From contig NZ_CP045571.1 of the NCBI RefSeq assembly GCF_009662475.1, positions 928,501-992,500 of the forward strand: 64,000 nucleotides of DNA, written 5' to 3'. Below are positions 54,334 to 63,887 of the stretch, piece by piece. A program made the translations under genes and the position numbers. The stretch is from Acidithiobacillus thiooxidans ATCC 19377 (GTDB lineage Bacteria; Pseudomonadota; Gammaproteobacteria; Acidithiobacillales; Acidithiobacillaceae). The notes below the pieces were generated by a model. That model searched no databases, was not told where the DNA came from, and worked only from the letters and a program-made list of their open reading frames with translations. Within the stretch, counting starts at the first letter, position 1. The number at the start of each line of letters is the position of its first letter.

Positions 54334-54351
54334 ATTTCCCGATCAGGAAAT
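54334..54351 (+). promoter_or_regulatory. HipB-type operator 1
   Basis: An inverted repeat ATTTCC-N6-GGAAAT (54334-54351), perfectly symmetric in its arms. It is one of three related sites upstream of hipB, each starting exactly 50 bp after the previous one. The layout resembles the E. coli hip operators (TATCC-N8-GGATA) that HipB binds. Confidence 0.75.
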
Positions 54352-54383
54352 AGCAGACCGAATCATGCCCTAACCGCACTAAA

Positions 54384-54401
54384 CATTCCCGATCGGGAAA
54401 T
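54384..54401 (+). promoter_or_regulatory. HipB-type operator 2
   Basis: CATTCC-CGATCG-GGAAAT at 54384-54401, the second of three sites. The central six bases are themselves palindromic (CGATCG), so the inner 16 bases are fully symmetric. It starts 50 bp after operator 1. Confidence 0.77.
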
Positions 54402-54406
54402 ATCGC

Positions 54407-54435
54407 TTGCACTTAGTCCGGTTTTGACTGACAAT
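54407..54435 (+). promoter_or_regulatory. Candidate hipB promoter
   Basis: TTGCAC (54407-54412), a 17-base spacer and GACAAT (54430-54435) form a plausible sigma-70 promoter between operators 2 and 3. Operator 3 begins inside the -10 box, so a protein bound there would block transcription. The -10 match is imperfect. Confidence 0.4.
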
Positions 54436-54451
54436 TTCCCGAACAGGAAAC
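54434..54451 (+). promoter_or_regulatory. HipB-type operator 3
   Basis: ATTTCC-CGAACA-GGAAAC at 54434-54451, 50 bp after operator 2 and 10 bases before the hipB ATG. It covers the place where a ribosome-binding site would be expected; none is clear. Confidence 0.75.
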
Positions 54452-54461
54452 TGAGTCAGCC

Positions 54462-54722
54462 ATGCCATTCATTCGATCACCTCAACAACTCGGCGATGCA
54501 CTGCGTGGAGCTCGCAAACAACTCGGGCTGACCCAGCCCCAGTTGGCGCTGGCAGCTGGGGTGGGCGTGCGCTTCATTGTCGACCTTGAAGCAGGCAAGC
54601 CCACCTTGCGGCTGGAAAATGTGCTGAGGGTCATTGATGCTCTGGGTGGTGAGCTTCAGTTGAGTGGATTGCCATCCGCTGCTTCCGACGCTCAACGAGA
54701 GGATGACGGCCATGGCGCATGA
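54462..54722 (+). CDS. hipB: HipB-like XRE-family antitoxin/repressor
   Basis: An 86-residue protein with a complete helix-turn-helix of the XRE type (LGDALRGARKQLGLTQPQLA, then LAAGVGVRFIVDLEAGKPTL) and an LxLxL-like beta strand (GELQLSGL) typical of HipB. HipB neutralises HipA and represses its own operon through upstream inverted repeats, three of which are present here. The gene is intact although its toxin partner is broken, so it may persist as an orphan repressor. It overlaps the hipA remnant by 11 bases. Confidence 0.9.
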   Translation: MPFIRSPQQLGDALRGARKQLGLTQPQLALAAGVGVRFIVDLEAGKPTLRLENVLRVIDALGGELQLSGLPSAASDAQREDDGHGA

Positions 54723-55271
54723 ACTGGAAGTCTGGCTTTTCGCCGATCGTGTCGGCACGTTGGCGCTGGTCGATGGGCGGCTAAGCTTTTGCTACACTCC
54801 CAGTTGGCTGACTCACAAAGACGCCATTGCCTTGTCCGCCTCGCTGCCCCTGCAAACGGAGCCGTTAGACGACCGCAAAACGCGCCCCTTTTTTGCGGGT
54901 CTTCTACCCGAAGGGCAAATGCGCCGCTTGATTGCGCAGCAGTTCAGGTGTCTGACCAGAACGACTTTGCGCTGCTGGACCACATCGGTGGCGAATGTGC
55001 CGGGGCTGTGACCTTCCTTGAGCCGGGGCAGACTATGCCTGTTTCGACAGGCGGCGATGACGTTCAATGGCTGAGCGACGCGGAAGTCGTGGTCATCCTG
55101 GATGAATTACCGCGTCACCCCATGTTGGCAGGAAAAGATGGCTTGCGGCTTTCTTTGGCTGGTGCTCAAGACAAACTTCCGGTGGTGTTTGGTGGTGCGT
55201 GCATCGGGCTGCCCCTCAATGGCACGCCTAGTTCCCACATCCTGAAATCGTCATCAATTCGTGTTGAATGA
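54712..55271 (+). pseudogene. hipA: hipA toxin kinase, frameshifted and truncated
   Basis: The frame from ATG 54712 encodes the HipA N-terminal domain (ELEVWLFADRVGTLAL ... FFAGLLPEGQMRRLIAQQF). Near 54945 the HipA sequence jumps to the next frame (QVSDQNDFALLDHIGGECAG, then DGLRLSLAGAQDKLPVV). A single-base loss in a TTCCAGG-like sequence would explain it. The homology stops at SSHILK around 55245, where HipA normally continues THILKP for another 250 or so residues containing the kinase catalytic Asp. Catalytic regions are therefore missing and the toxin must be inactive. Both ORF halves are remnants of one gene. Confidence 0.88.
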
Positions 55272-55355
55272 TACGCAGATTCAAGACAGGGTAGTTGACC
55301 TTCATCTCATGAAATACTTTACTTAATCCGCAGTCATCGCTAACATGCCGCGCTT

Positions 55356-55817
55356 ATGTTTTCCGCTAAAACCAACAGTCTGCATCTTACCAAAGTGACC
55401 GGCCCTGGTGATCGCCTGGAAGGTCCGGTTGATCTTGCTGCTTGGAGTCGTCTGGCGGCGGCGATGGCAGAAGTGAAATCGGTGCAGGCAGATCTGGATT
55501 TGCAGCGAAATGGTTCAGTCGTATTGGCAGACGGATTTATAGAGGTTTCTGGACAAATTCGCTGTGAGCGTTGCCTGGGAAACATGCCTTTATCTTTAAA
55601 GGTGCCCGTGCATAGCGGTCTGGCTGAAACCGAAGAGATGGTCAGCACGTTGGATCCGGATCTGGACATCGTGTTGGCCGATAGGGGTGTTGTGGCACTG
55701 CAGGTGTGGTTGGAAGACGAGGTTCTGCTGGCTTTGCCCATGATTCCGCGTTGTGCGGAGTGGCAATCCGGCACTTGTCCGGTATCCGGACTGGAAGCAT
55801 TTATTATTGTTGATTAA
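55356..55817 (+). CDS. yceD: YceD/DUF177 protein
   Basis: A 153-residue protein of the DUF177 family, with the CERC motif in RCERCLGNM, the acidic stretch LDPDLDIVLAD and EDEVLLALPMIPRC near the end. DUF177 proteins are nearly always encoded just before rpmF, as here, and are linked to 23S rRNA/50S assembly. It starts the core rpmF-plsX-fab cluster, and the accessory segment ends in the gap before it. Confidence 0.9.
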   Translation: MFSAKTNSLHLTKVTGPGDRLEGPVDLAAWSRLAAAMAEVKSVQADLDLQRNGSVVLADGFIEVSGQIRCERCLGNMPLSLKVPVHSGLAETEEMVSTLDPDLDIVLADRGVVALQVWLEDEVLLALPMIPRCAEWQSGTCPVSGLEAFIIVD

Positions 55818-55831
55818 TGGAGATTTGAGAC

Positions 55832-56017
55832 ATGGCCGTACCACAAAGTAAAACTTCCCATTCACGTCGTAATATGCGTCGTGCCCATGATTTTCTGGTA
55901 ACCGTCAACCGTTCGGTCTGTGCGAATTGTGGCGCTGCCAAGTTACCTCATCACGTTTGCCCCGAGTGCGGATTCTACAAGGGCCGTGAAATGGTCAAGA
56001 AGTCTGTGGAAGCCTGA
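55832..56017 (+). CDS. rpmF: Ribosomal protein L32
   Basis: The 61-residue protein starts [20 protein letters not shown] and has the zinc-binding CANCG ... [10 protein letters not shown] typical of the cysteine-containing L32. It lies 14 bases after yceD and 37 before plsX. Confidence 0.97.
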   Translation: MAVPQSKTSHSRRNMRRAHDFLVTVNRSVCANCGAAKLPHHVCPECGFYKGREMVKKSVEA

Positions 56018-56054
56018 GTGACTTGCTGAACCGGCACAACGCGAGCTTGTTCTC

Positions 56055-57080
56055 ATGCCGCATATAGCGGTGGACGCCATGAGCGGAGACAGTGGCCCCT
56101 CGACGGTAATCCCTGCCATCAAGGATCTGCTGCAAAATTATCCCGATGTCACTTTTCATCTGGTCGGGGACAGTCATATCCTGAAAAGTGAATTGCAACG
56201 CATGCACCTTCAGGATTCGGAGCAGGTGAAAATCCACCATGCCAGTCAGGTGATAGGTATGGATGAGGCACCTTCCCAGGCATTGCGGGGTAAACGCGAT
56301 TCATCCATGCACATAGCCATTGCCCTGGTTCGCGACGGGCATGCCGATGCAGTGGTCAGTGCGGGTAACACTGGTGCCTTGATGGCTATGGGTAAAGTAT
56401 TTTTGCGGACTATTCCGGGTATTGATCGTCCGGCGATTGCCGCCTTCCTGCCGACTACCACAGGACGGTTTTTGGCCCTGGATTTAGGTGCCAATGTGGA
56501 TTGTCACCCTGAACATCTGCTTCAGTTCGCGGTCATGGGCTCGATTCTCGCCGAACGGGTGATGGGTGTGGCCAAACCACGTGTCGGCCTGCTCAATATC
56601 GGGTCCGAAGAAATCAAGGGTAATGAGCAGGTCAAGGAAGCTTCTTTGCTGCTGCGTGCGGCACGACTCAACTTCATTGGTAATGTCGAAGGTTCAGACA
56701 TTTATCGCGGCGTTGCAGATGTGGTCGTTTGTGATGGTTTTGTGGGGAATGTCGCGCTGAAAACTTCAGAAGGACTGGCCAGCATGATCAGTCACGAGTT
56801 GCGCGCCAGCTATACGCAAGGGATTTATGGAAAACTGGCTTATCTGGTCAATCGGCCCATCTTGCAGCGACTCAGAAAGCGTCTGGATTCCCGGCAGTAT
56901 AATGGGGCTACCTTGCTGGGCCTGAATGGGATTGTCATTAAAAGTCATGGTAATGCCGATCGCTACGCCTTTGCGCGGGCGGTGGAAGTCGGAATTGCCG
57001 AAGCCAAGCACCGCTTAACCTTGCATATTGCCGAAGTCATTCAGGAAAACCTCAACCCTGTGGTGCGAAACAGCGCGTGA
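56055..57080 (+). CDS. plsX: PlsX, phosphate acyltransferase
   Basis: A 341-residue protein starting [21 protein letters not shown], with [21 protein letters not shown], and [15 protein letters not shown]. PlsX makes acyl-phosphate from acyl-ACP for phospholipid synthesis. The stop overlaps the fabH GTG start (57077). Confidence 0.96.
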   Translation: MPHIAVDAMSGDSGPSTVIPAIKDLLQNYPDVTFHLVGDSHILKSELQRMHLQDSEQVKIHHASQVIGMDEAPSQALRGKRDSSMHIAIALVRDGHADAVVSAGNTGALMAMGKVFLRTIPGIDRPAIAAFLPTTTGRFLALDLGANVDCHPEHLLQFAVMGSILAERVMGVAKPRVGLLNIGSEEIKGNEQVKEASLLLRAARLNFIGNVEGSDIYRGVADVVVCDGFVGNVALKTSEGLASMISHELRASYTQGIYGKLAYLVNRPILQRLRKRLDSRQYNGATLLGLNGIVIKSHGNADRYAFARAVEVGIAEAKHRLTLHIAEVIQENLNPVVRNSA

Positions 57081-58021
57081 ATCCCATTTATAGTCGTATT
57101 GCCGCTACTGGCGGATATCTGCCCGAGCGCGTCATGCATAATGCCGATCTCGAACAGATGGTAGACACCAGTGATGCCTGGATTTTTGAGCGTACCGGTA
57201 TTCGTTCGCGGCATATTGCTGCAGAAAACGAAAAAACCGTTGACATGGCCGAGCACGCCGCCCGGCAAGCCTTACGGGATGCGGATATTCAGGCAGAAGA
57301 CCTGGATCTCATACTGGTCGCGACTACCACGCCCGATCAGATTTTTCCCAGTACGGCCTGTCTGTTGCAAGCCCGACTGGGTAATCGTGGCGCGCCGGCC
57401 TTTGACGTGCAGGCAGTATGTACCGGTTTTATTTATGCTCTGGCTACGGCTGATCAATTTATTCGCAGTGGTACGGTAAAAACGGCCCTGGTAGTCGGGG
57501 TGGAAAGCATGTCCCGCATTGTCGACTGGACCGATCGTTCGACCTGCATTTTGTTTGGAGACGGAGCGGGCGCGGTGGTCTTACGTGCAGATTCGACACC
57601 CGGTATCATTTCTACGCATATTCATGCCGATGGAGCCTATGCCGAATTGCTGCAGGTTCCGGAAGGCCGCGATCAATTGACCATGCAGGGTAATGCTGTT
57701 TTCCGTATGGCCGTGCGCACGCTGGGGGATATTGTTCAGGAAACTCTGGCAGAAAACCAAATGGGTGCAGAGGATATTGACTGGTTGGTACCCCATCAAG
57801 CCAACATCCGCATCATCCAGGCGACGGCCGATAAATTGAATATGCCCATGGATCGGGTAGTGACGACGGTGGAACATCATGGTAATACTTCTGCAGCATC
57901 GGTGCCTTTGGCACTGGATGATGCAGCCAGGCGGGGATGCTTCAAGGCTGGGCAAAATCTTCTGCTGGAAGCCTTCGGCGGTGGTTTTACCTGGGGTTCG
58001 GCGTTGTTGCGTTGGGCTTGA
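57077..58021 (+). CDS. fabH: FabH, beta-ketoacyl-ACP synthase III
   Basis: The 314-residue condensing enzyme initiates fatty acid synthesis from acetyl-CoA and malonyl-ACP. The catalytic triad is Cys about 115 ([12 protein letters not shown]), His in VPHQANIRI and Asn in [10 protein letters not shown]. The start is GTG, overlapping plsX by 4 bases. [11 protein letters not shown] and the C-terminal [13 protein letters not shown] are also conserved. Confidence 0.96.
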   Translation: MNPIYSRIAATGGYLPERVMHNADLEQMVDTSDAWIFERTGIRSRHIAAENEKTVDMAEHAARQALRDADIQAEDLDLILVATTTPDQIFPSTACLLQARLGNRGAPAFDVQAVCTGFIYALATADQFIRSGTVKTALVVGVESMSRIVDWTDRSTCILFGDGAGAVVLRADSTPGIISTHIHADGAYAELLQVPEGRDQLTMQGNAVFRMAVRTLGDIVQETLAENQMGAEDIDWLVPHQANIRIIQATADKLNMPMDRVVTTVEHHGNTSAASVPLALDDAARRGCFKAGQNLLLEAFGGGFTWGSALLRWA

Positions 58022-58075
58022 AGTGTATGTTGCCCACGGGCATCAACTGACAGTTTGCTTTAGGAGGAGTTTCGA

Positions 58076-59011
58076 TTGCACGGCTCTATCGCCTTTGTGT
58101 TTCCCGGTCAGGGTTCCCAGTCTGTTCAAATGCTTGCCGATCTGGCTTCTACCCATCCTCTGGTCCAGGAGGTTTTTGCAGAAGCCTCTGACGTATTGGG
58201 AGAAGATCTCTGGGCTCTCAGTCAGAATGGTCCCGTCGAAAAACTCAACCAGACCCGCTGGACGCAGCCCCTGATGCTGGCTGCCGGATATGCGGTGTAC
58301 CGGGTGTGGGAGGAAGAGGGCGGTGCTTATCCTGATTTTGTCGCCGGGCATTCCCTGGGTGAATATACGGCGCTGGTAGTCGCCGACGCGCTGGATTATG
58401 CCGATGCGGTTCGCCTGGTGGCCGAACGTGGTCGTTTGATGCAGGAAGCGGTACCGGAGGGGGCCGGTGCAATGGCTGCGGTCATTGGTCTGGCGGATGA
58501 TGATCTCAAGCGGCTCTGTGCCCAGGAATCTCAGGATAATGTCCTCTCTGCCGCGAACTTTAACGCGCCCGGACAGGTCGTGGTGGCTGGCGAAACCGCC
58601 GCAGTGGAAAGACTGGTTGAAGCGGCCCGATCTGCCGGTGCCAAACGGGTCGTTCTGTTGCCGGTCAGTGTCCCCAGTCACTGCAGTTTGATGACTGAAG
58701 CGGCTCAACAATTTGCCACAGTGCTGGAGTCGGTCACTTTCCGCGCCCCGAAGGCCATGCTGATCCACAATGCTGACGTGCTGAGTCATACCACGCCCGA
58801 TAGTATTCGTGCCGTTCTGGCCAAGCAATTATACAGTCCGGTACGCTGGACCGAGACCATTCGTTATCTGGCGCGCCAGGGTGCCCTGACCTTTGTGGAA
58901 ATGGGACCAGGACGGGTTTTATCCGGTCTTGGCAAGCGGATTGAACCTTCTTTGACCATGCTGCATGTAGAAGATGGTAAAAGCCTCAAGGCTGCTCTGG
59001 AGCTGGTTTGA
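58076..59011 (+). CDS. fabD: FabD, malonyl-CoA:ACP transacylase
   Basis: A 311-residue enzyme with FVFPGQGSQ, the nucleophile GHSLGEYTAL, and VPSHCSLM with the catalytic His. It starts at TTG 58076 behind a strong TAGGAGGAG. It transfers malonyl groups to AcpP. The stop overlaps fabG by one base (TGATG). Confidence 0.95.
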   Translation: MHGSIAFVFPGQGSQSVQMLADLASTHPLVQEVFAEASDVLGEDLWALSQNGPVEKLNQTRWTQPLMLAAGYAVYRVWEEEGGAYPDFVAGHSLGEYTALVVADALDYADAVRLVAERGRLMQEAVPEGAGAMAAVIGLADDDLKRLCAQESQDNVLSAANFNAPGQVVVAGETAAVERLVEAARSAGAKRVVLLPVSVPSHCSLMTEAAQQFATVLESVTFRAPKAMLIHNADVLSHTTPDSIRAVLAKQLYSPVRWTETIRYLARQGALTFVEMGPGRVLSGLGKRIEPSLTMLHVEDGKSLKAALELV

Positions 59012-59760
59012 TGGGAAGCACACTGGAAAATCAGGTCGCGCTGGTTACCGGAGGCCGTCGCGGTATTGGTCAGGAAGTAGCCCGGGTGCTCGGCAATGAA
59101 GGCGCCCTGGTCATTGCTACAGCAACCACCAGCAAGGGGGCTGAGGCCATTTCTGCAAATTTTCAGGCCAGCGGCATCCAAGGGCACGGGGTTGTTCTGG
59201 ATGTCACGGATGATGCGGCGATGGATGCCTGCCTGAAAAAAATTCAAAGTGAGCATGCCGCGCCCAGCATTCTGATTAACAATGCAGGAATCACTCGGGA
59301 CCAGTTACTGTTGCGCATGAAAGATGAAGACTGGGATGCGGTGATGGCAACCAATTTGCGCGCCGTTTATCGCCTCAGCAAAATTTGTTTGCGCGATATG
59401 CTAAAGGCGCGTTTTGGCCGTATAATCAACATAACTTCGGTGGTGGGCAGCATGGGTAACGCCGGACAAAGTAATTATGCGGCGGCCAAAGCGGGCGTAG
59501 CAGGTTTTACGCGTGCCCTGGCCAGAGAAGTGGCTGGCCGTCAGGTGACAGTCAATTGTGTGGCTCCCGGTTTTATCACTACCGATATGACCGAAGGTTT
59601 AAGTGAGGCCCATAAGGAAGCGCTTTTACAGCAAATTCCTGTAGGTCGCCTGGGTAGCGTCGACGATGTGGCGGGGGCTGTGGCTTATCTGGCCAGCCCG
59701 CAGGCCGGTTATATCACCGGACAAATTCTTCATGTCAATGGTGGCATGTGGATGGGATAA
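59011..59760 (+). CDS. fabG: FabG, 3-oxoacyl-ACP reductase
   Basis: A 249-residue short-chain dehydrogenase from ATG 59011. The NADPH-binding TGGRRGIGQEVA, NNAG and the active-site Ser...YAAAKAG (ITSVVGSMGNAGQSNYAAAK) are conserved; the end GQILHVNGGMWM is typical. It reduces 3-oxoacyl-ACP in chain elongation. acpP follows after 84 bases. Confidence 0.96.
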   Translation: MGSTLENQVALVTGGRRGIGQEVARVLGNEGALVIATATTSKGAEAISANFQASGIQGHGVVLDVTDDAAMDACLKKIQSEHAAPSILINNAGITRDQLLLRMKDEDWDAVMATNLRAVYRLSKICLRDMLKARFGRIINITSVVGSMGNAGQSNYAAAKAGVAGFTRALAREVAGRQVTVNCVAPGFITTDMTEGLSEAHKEALLQQIPVGRLGSVDDVAGAVAYLASPQAGYITGQILHVNGGMWMG

Positions 59761-59844
59761 GGTAACGTTGGCTTTACAGGACTGCACCCCTGTGGTCCAA
59801 TCTCGCCGACAATAATTTTTAACCAGCAAAGGAGTTTCTCCCAA

Positions 59845-60093
59845 ATGGAAAATGTGGCAGAACGAGTAAAGAAAGTAGTAGTCGAGCAGTTGGGTGTCAA
59901 TGAAGATGAAGTGACCAATGAGGCTTCCTTTGTGGATGACCTGGGCGCCGATTCTTTGGACACCGTGGAACTGGTCATGGCCCTCGAAGAAGAATTCGAC
60001 TGTGAAATTCCTGATGAAGAAGCTGAAAAAATTGCTACCGTGCAGCAGGCTATTGATTATGTATCCTCTCACATGCCCGCCAATGATGCCTGA
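59845..60093 (+). CDS. acpP: AcpP, acyl carrier protein
   Basis: The 82-residue acidic protein carries the phosphopantetheine attachment serine in [19 protein letters not shown]. It carries growing acyl chains for the fab enzymes encoded around it and is modified by AcpS (gene at 47765). AAAGGAG precedes the ATG. Confidence 0.97.
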   Translation: MENVAERVKKVVVEQLGVNEDEVTNEASFVDDLGADSLDTVELVMALEEEFDCEIPDEEAEKIATVQQAIDYVSSHMPANDA

Positions 60094-60131
60094 GACATCG
60101 TCTATTTCAGGAACATGAGGAGAACCGACCG

Positions 60132-61373
60132 TTGAAAAGACGCGTTGTCATTACAGGGCTGGGTATAGTTTCCCCTGTGGGGATCGGTATATCTGCGGCT
60201 TGGGATGCCATTGTGCGGGGACGTAGTGGTATCGGTCGCGTCACACGTTTTGATCCTGCCCCTTACAGTTCGCAAATCGCCGGAGAAGTACGCGGTTTTG
60301 ATGTCACCCAATACATTCCCAGCAAAGATGCAAAAAAAATGGATTTGTTCATTCATTACGGCATTGTGGCAGCGATGGAAGCCATTGCAGATTCCGGCCT
60401 GAAAATCAGTCCGGATATTGCTGAACGGGTAGGTGTTTCGATTGGCAGCGGCATTGGTGGCTTGCCTGGTATTGAGTCCGAACACCAAATTGTTACGGAT
60501 AGCGGCCCCAGACGTATTTCACCGTTTTTCATCCCGCGTTGTATTGTGAACATGGTCGCGGGACATATTTCCATTATGTATGGTGCCAAAGGCCCGAATA
60601 TTGCTATGGCTACGGCCTGCTCCACGGGTACCCATTCCATCGGTGATGCCGCTCGGCTCATCGAATATGGGGACGCGGACGTCATGATCGCCGGCGGTGC
60701 CGAAGCCGCCATCAGCCCACTGGGCTTGGGTGGTTTTTCAGCATCTCGCGCTCTTTCGACCCGCAATGATGAGCCCGAAAAGGCGAGTCGGCCCTGGGAT
60801 AAGGATCGTGATGGTTTTATCTTAGGTGAAGGTGCCGGTATCTTGGTCCTTGAAGAATATGAGTTTGCCATGCGGCGTGGTGCCCGTATTTATGGGGAGC
60901 TGGCTGGCTATGGTATGAGTTCCGACGCCTATCACATGACCCAGCCCGCAGCTGGCGGGGAGGGGGCAGCCCGGTGTATGCGTGTCGCACTGCATAATGC
61001 CGGTTTCCAGCCGGAACAGGTGGGTTATATCAATGCCCACGGCACTTCCACCCCTTTGGGCGATCGTGCCGAGACGGAAGCTGTGCATGCCGTATTTGGA
61101 GAGCATGCGCGATCTTTAGCCATGAGTTCCACCAAATCCATGACTGGTCATTTGCTGGGTGCAGCGGGGGGAGTAGAAGCCGTATTTACTACGCTTGCCC
61201 TTTATCATGGCATATTGCCGCCGACCATCAATCTGGATACAGCCGATGAAGACTGCGATCTGGACTACGTCCCCTTGCAAGCCCGCCAGCAAAGCGTAGA
61301 TGTCGCTTTGAGCAATTCTTTCGGTTTTGGTGGTACCAACAGCACTCTCGTATTTCGCCGCCATAGCGACTAA
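60132..61373 (+). CDS. fabF: FabF, beta-ketoacyl-ACP synthase II
   Basis: A 413-residue condensing enzyme starting with TTG ([17 protein letters not shown]). The nucleophilic Cys is in [12 protein letters not shown], with the two histidines in [11 protein letters not shown] and [14 protein letters not shown]. It elongates acyl-ACP with malonyl-ACP. GAGGAGAACC precedes the start. Confidence 0.97.
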   Translation: MKRRVVITGLGIVSPVGIGISAAWDAIVRGRSGIGRVTRFDPAPYSSQIAGEVRGFDVTQYIPSKDAKKMDLFIHYGIVAAMEAIADSGLKISPDIAERVGVSIGSGIGGLPGIESEHQIVTDSGPRRISPFFIPRCIVNMVAGHISIMYGAKGPNIAMATACSTGTHSIGDAARLIEYGDADVMIAGGAEAAISPLGLGGFSASRALSTRNDEPEKASRPWDKDRDGFILGEGAGILVLEEYEFAMRRGARIYGELAGYGMSSDAYHMTQPAAGGEGAARCMRVALHNAGFQPEQVGYINAHGTSTPLGDRAETEAVHAVFGEHARSLAMSSTKSMTGHLLGAAGGVEAVFTTLALYHGILPPTINLDTADEDCDLDYVPLQARQQSVDVALSNSFGFGGTNSTLVFRRHSD

Positions 61374-61381
61374 TCCGTTCA

Positions 61382-62233
61382 GTGCGCGTGCAGGCCGTGA
61401 TGATGAATGGGGTCCCGCAACAATCGGGAGCCTGTCCGGCTGCTATTGATCGCGCTTTTCATTATGGGGATGGTCTGTTTGAGACCATCCCCATCATTCA
61501 GGGTAAACCCTTGTTCTGGGATGAGCATCTCCAACGCCTTCAAGCAGGCGCGCAATTATTGCAGATGAATCTACCCGGCTCATTGCCGTGGCTTGAAGAT
61601 TTTCAGCGCTTGCAAGCGCATGTTTCTTTACCCGATCGCTACGTTCTCAAATTGATTTTAAGTCGTGGTCCGGGAGGGGGTTATGGTATTCCCCGCAATG
61701 TCTCCGTCGCCCGTTATCTGTTTGCTTCGGACTGGCCCGAGCGTAGTGCAGCTTATTGGCATCCGGGGATTCTTGCAGATATTTGCTCGGTCCCCCTGTT
61801 GACCGGAGCCCCTTATCTGACAGCGAAAACCCTGAATCGTCTGAATCAGGTCATGGCCCGTAATGCCTTACCGCAGGAATACGCCGAGGGCATCGTCCTC
61901 GATCAGCAGGGCTTTTTGCGCGAAGGGATTATGTCCAATTTATTCTGGGTTGCTGCGGGCATTGTCCATACACCCTCACTGGAGGAGGGGGGTATTGCCG
62001 GAATCCAGCGTCAGGCGATTTTAAATTGGCTGCAGACATCGAGCATTCCCTGCCAAATCGGGGATTATCGGGCAGAAAACCTGATCGAGGCCGAGGAAAT
62101 TTTTTTCAGTAACAGTCTGATTGGTATCTGGCCGGTCAGGCGTTTTCAGGATCGTAACCTGGAGGGTAGCCAAGGTAAAATCAGTGCCAAAATACTGCAA
62201 TGGCAGGCAACACTCGGGCTGGGTCCAACCTGA
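61382..62233 (+). CDS. pabC: PabC, aminodeoxychorismate lyase
   Basis: This 283-residue fold-type IV PLP enzyme has AFHYGDGLFETIPI at the N-terminus, the PLP lysine in LTAKTLNRLNQVMAR, and EGIMSNLFWV. It releases pyruvate from 4-amino-4-deoxychorismate to give 4-aminobenzoate for folate. It starts with GTG at 61382. Its place between fabF and mltG is the common gammaproteobacterial order. Confidence 0.93.
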   Translation: MRVQAVMMNGVPQQSGACPAAIDRAFHYGDGLFETIPIIQGKPLFWDEHLQRLQAGAQLLQMNLPGSLPWLEDFQRLQAHVSLPDRYVLKLILSRGPGGGYGIPRNVSVARYLFASDWPERSAAYWHPGILADICSVPLLTGAPYLTAKTLNRLNQVMARNALPQEYAEGIVLDQQGFLREGIMSNLFWVAAGIVHTPSLEEGGIAGIQRQAILNWLQTSSIPCQIGDYRAENLIEAEEIFFSNSLIGIWPVRRFQDRNLEGSQGKISAKILQWQATLGLGPT

Positions 62234-63240
62234 TGCGGCGCATAATCCTGACTTTGCTGCTGGTTATTATTCTCGCTCCGCTGGGCTATTACGGTGTGAC
62301 CATGTACTTGCCGCAATCTTTTCCCAAGCCGGGAAAGCAGGTCCCTATCCGGCTCGGTAGTGGCACATTAGAAAGTATTCAGATTTTGCACAAGGCGGGT
62401 GTTCTGCCTTATCCGCAGATGTTTCGTATGGCCTGGATATTGGCCGGTCGTCCAGTGCTGCAGGCGGGTCTATATGATTTTCAGGGTCATGTTTCGCAGG
62501 AGAATATTCTGCAACGTCTGATACATGGACAATCCCGGCCACTCAATGTGGTCATTATCCCCGGTTGGAATTTGTCGCTGATTCTTCAGGAGTTGCGTTT
62601 AAAGTCTCCCTATGTGAACCTGCATGGACTTCCGACGGGCGATCAGGCCGCGCAACAACTGGCTGCCGCAGGAATCGGCGCCCAGGACAGTGCCGAAGGT
62701 TGGCTTTTCCCCGACAGTTATCGCTATGTTCCCGGGACTTCAGCCCTGAGTATTCTAAAGCGCGCCTATCATCGAATGAATGACAATTTACAGCATTTAT
62801 GGTCACAACGTGCCCCCGGATTACCCTTGAAAAACCCCTATCAGGCGCTCATTCTGGCCTCTGTGGTGCAAAAGGAAGGAGCGCCTCCCGCACAACAGGC
62901 GCATATAGCAGCCGTGTTTTTGAATCGATTACGCCAGGGAATGCCACTGCAGTCAGATCCGACGGTGATTTATGCGCTGGGCAAGCACTATCAGGGGCAT
63001 TTGACGCCGCAGGAAATGCACGTGCCCAGTGCGTATAATACTTATCTGCATGTAGGACTCCCGCCAACGCCTATAGCCATGCCCGGATTAAGTAGTTTAC
63101 AGGCAGTATTGCATCCGAGTGACAGCCACGACCTGTATTTTATTGCTCAGGGGAATGCCTACCATTATTCGACCAGCTACAAGCAACATATCGAGCAGAT
63201 AAAACGCTATCTGCAACCCACAGCGAGGACGTTTTCATGA
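62233..63240 (+). CDS. mltG: MltG, endolytic murein transglycosylase
   Basis: The product has 335 residues from ATG 62233. One N-terminal membrane helix (about 3-25) anchors a YceG-like domain; the catalytic Glu is in ASVVQKEGAP, with LNRLRQGMPLQSDPTVIYALG and the YNTYLHVGLPPTPI end motif. It cuts nascent peptidoglycan strands and sets glycan length. It overlaps pabC by one base (TGATG) and tmk by four. Confidence 0.94.
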   Translation: MRRIILTLLLVIILAPLGYYGVTMYLPQSFPKPGKQVPIRLGSGTLESIQILHKAGVLPYPQMFRMAWILAGRPVLQAGLYDFQGHVSQENILQRLIHGQSRPLNVVIIPGWNLSLILQELRLKSPYVNLHGLPTGDQAAQQLAAAGIGAQDSAEGWLFPDSYRYVPGTSALSILKRAYHRMNDNLQHLWSQRAPGLPLKNPYQALILASVVQKEGAPPAQQAHIAAVFLNRLRQGMPLQSDPTVIYALGKHYQGHLTPQEMHVPSAYNTYLHVGLPPTPIAMPGLSSLQAVLHPSDSHDLYFIAQGNAYHYSTSYKQHIEQIKRYLQPTARTFS

Positions 63241-63887
63241 CAGCCCAGGAATCCACTATCACACCGGGAATGTTCATCACCCTGGAAGGTATTGAAGGCG
63301 CTGGCAAAAGCTCTGCCATACCAGTACTGGCGGCTTTTTGTGAAGCTCAGGGATTGAGCGTGGAGCGTACGCGCGAGCCGGGTGGTGGTCATTTGGGTGA
63401 AGCCTTGCGCAGCATATTTTTGAATCCGGAATTGGCCCTGGATGTGGAAGCGGAGTTACTTCTGCTTTATGCAGGGCGACGCGACCATTGGTTGAACCGA
63501 ATTCAGCCGGCGCTGACGGACGGTAAGATCGTCCTTTGCGACCGTTATGAAGATTCCACCTATGCTTATCAAAGTGGGGGCAGGGGATTTCCTCAAGAGC
63601 GTATTGCCGAACTGGCGCGCTGGGCTGGCATTACCCGGGCACCGGATTTGACTTTCTGGTTTGATGTTAGCCCGGAACTCGGCGCCGCCCGTATTCGTGC
63701 CCGGCGGCCAGATCGTCTGGAACAGGAACAGACCCCATTTTTTACCAAAGCGCGGGCCGTGTTTGCCCAACGTCGGGCGGCCGAACCCCAGCGGATCATC
63801 CGCATTGATGCCTCAGCCCCCATGGATCAGGTGCATGCCGCGCTGGAGCAGGCCCTAGCTCCCCGTTTGCGTAAGCATTTTTCATGA
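63237..63887 (+). CDS. tmk: Thymidylate kinase
   Basis: A 216-residue P-loop kinase with LEGIEGAGKSSA, the DR(Y/F) motif in CDRYEDSTYAYQ and a lid region RARRPDRLEQE. It phosphorylates dTMP to dTDP. It is coupled to mltG and holB by ATGA overlaps. Confidence 0.96.
   Translation: MTAQESTITPGMFITLEGIEGAGKSSAIPVLAAFCEAQGLSVERTREPGGGHLGEALRSIFLNPELALDVEAELLLLYAGRRDHWLNRIQPALTDGKIVLCDRYEDSTYAYQSGGRGFPQERIAELARWAGITRAPDLTFWFDVSPELGAARIRARRPDRLEQEQTPFFTKARAVFAQRRAAEPQRIIRIDASAPMDQVHAALEQALAPRLRKHFS

Noticed and set aside
52500-55355. Attachment-site direct repeat of the tmRNA 3' end
   Set aside because: I looked for the CCGCCGCCTCCACCA end near the right border and elsewhere in the accessory segment and found no copy, so no att site is reported.
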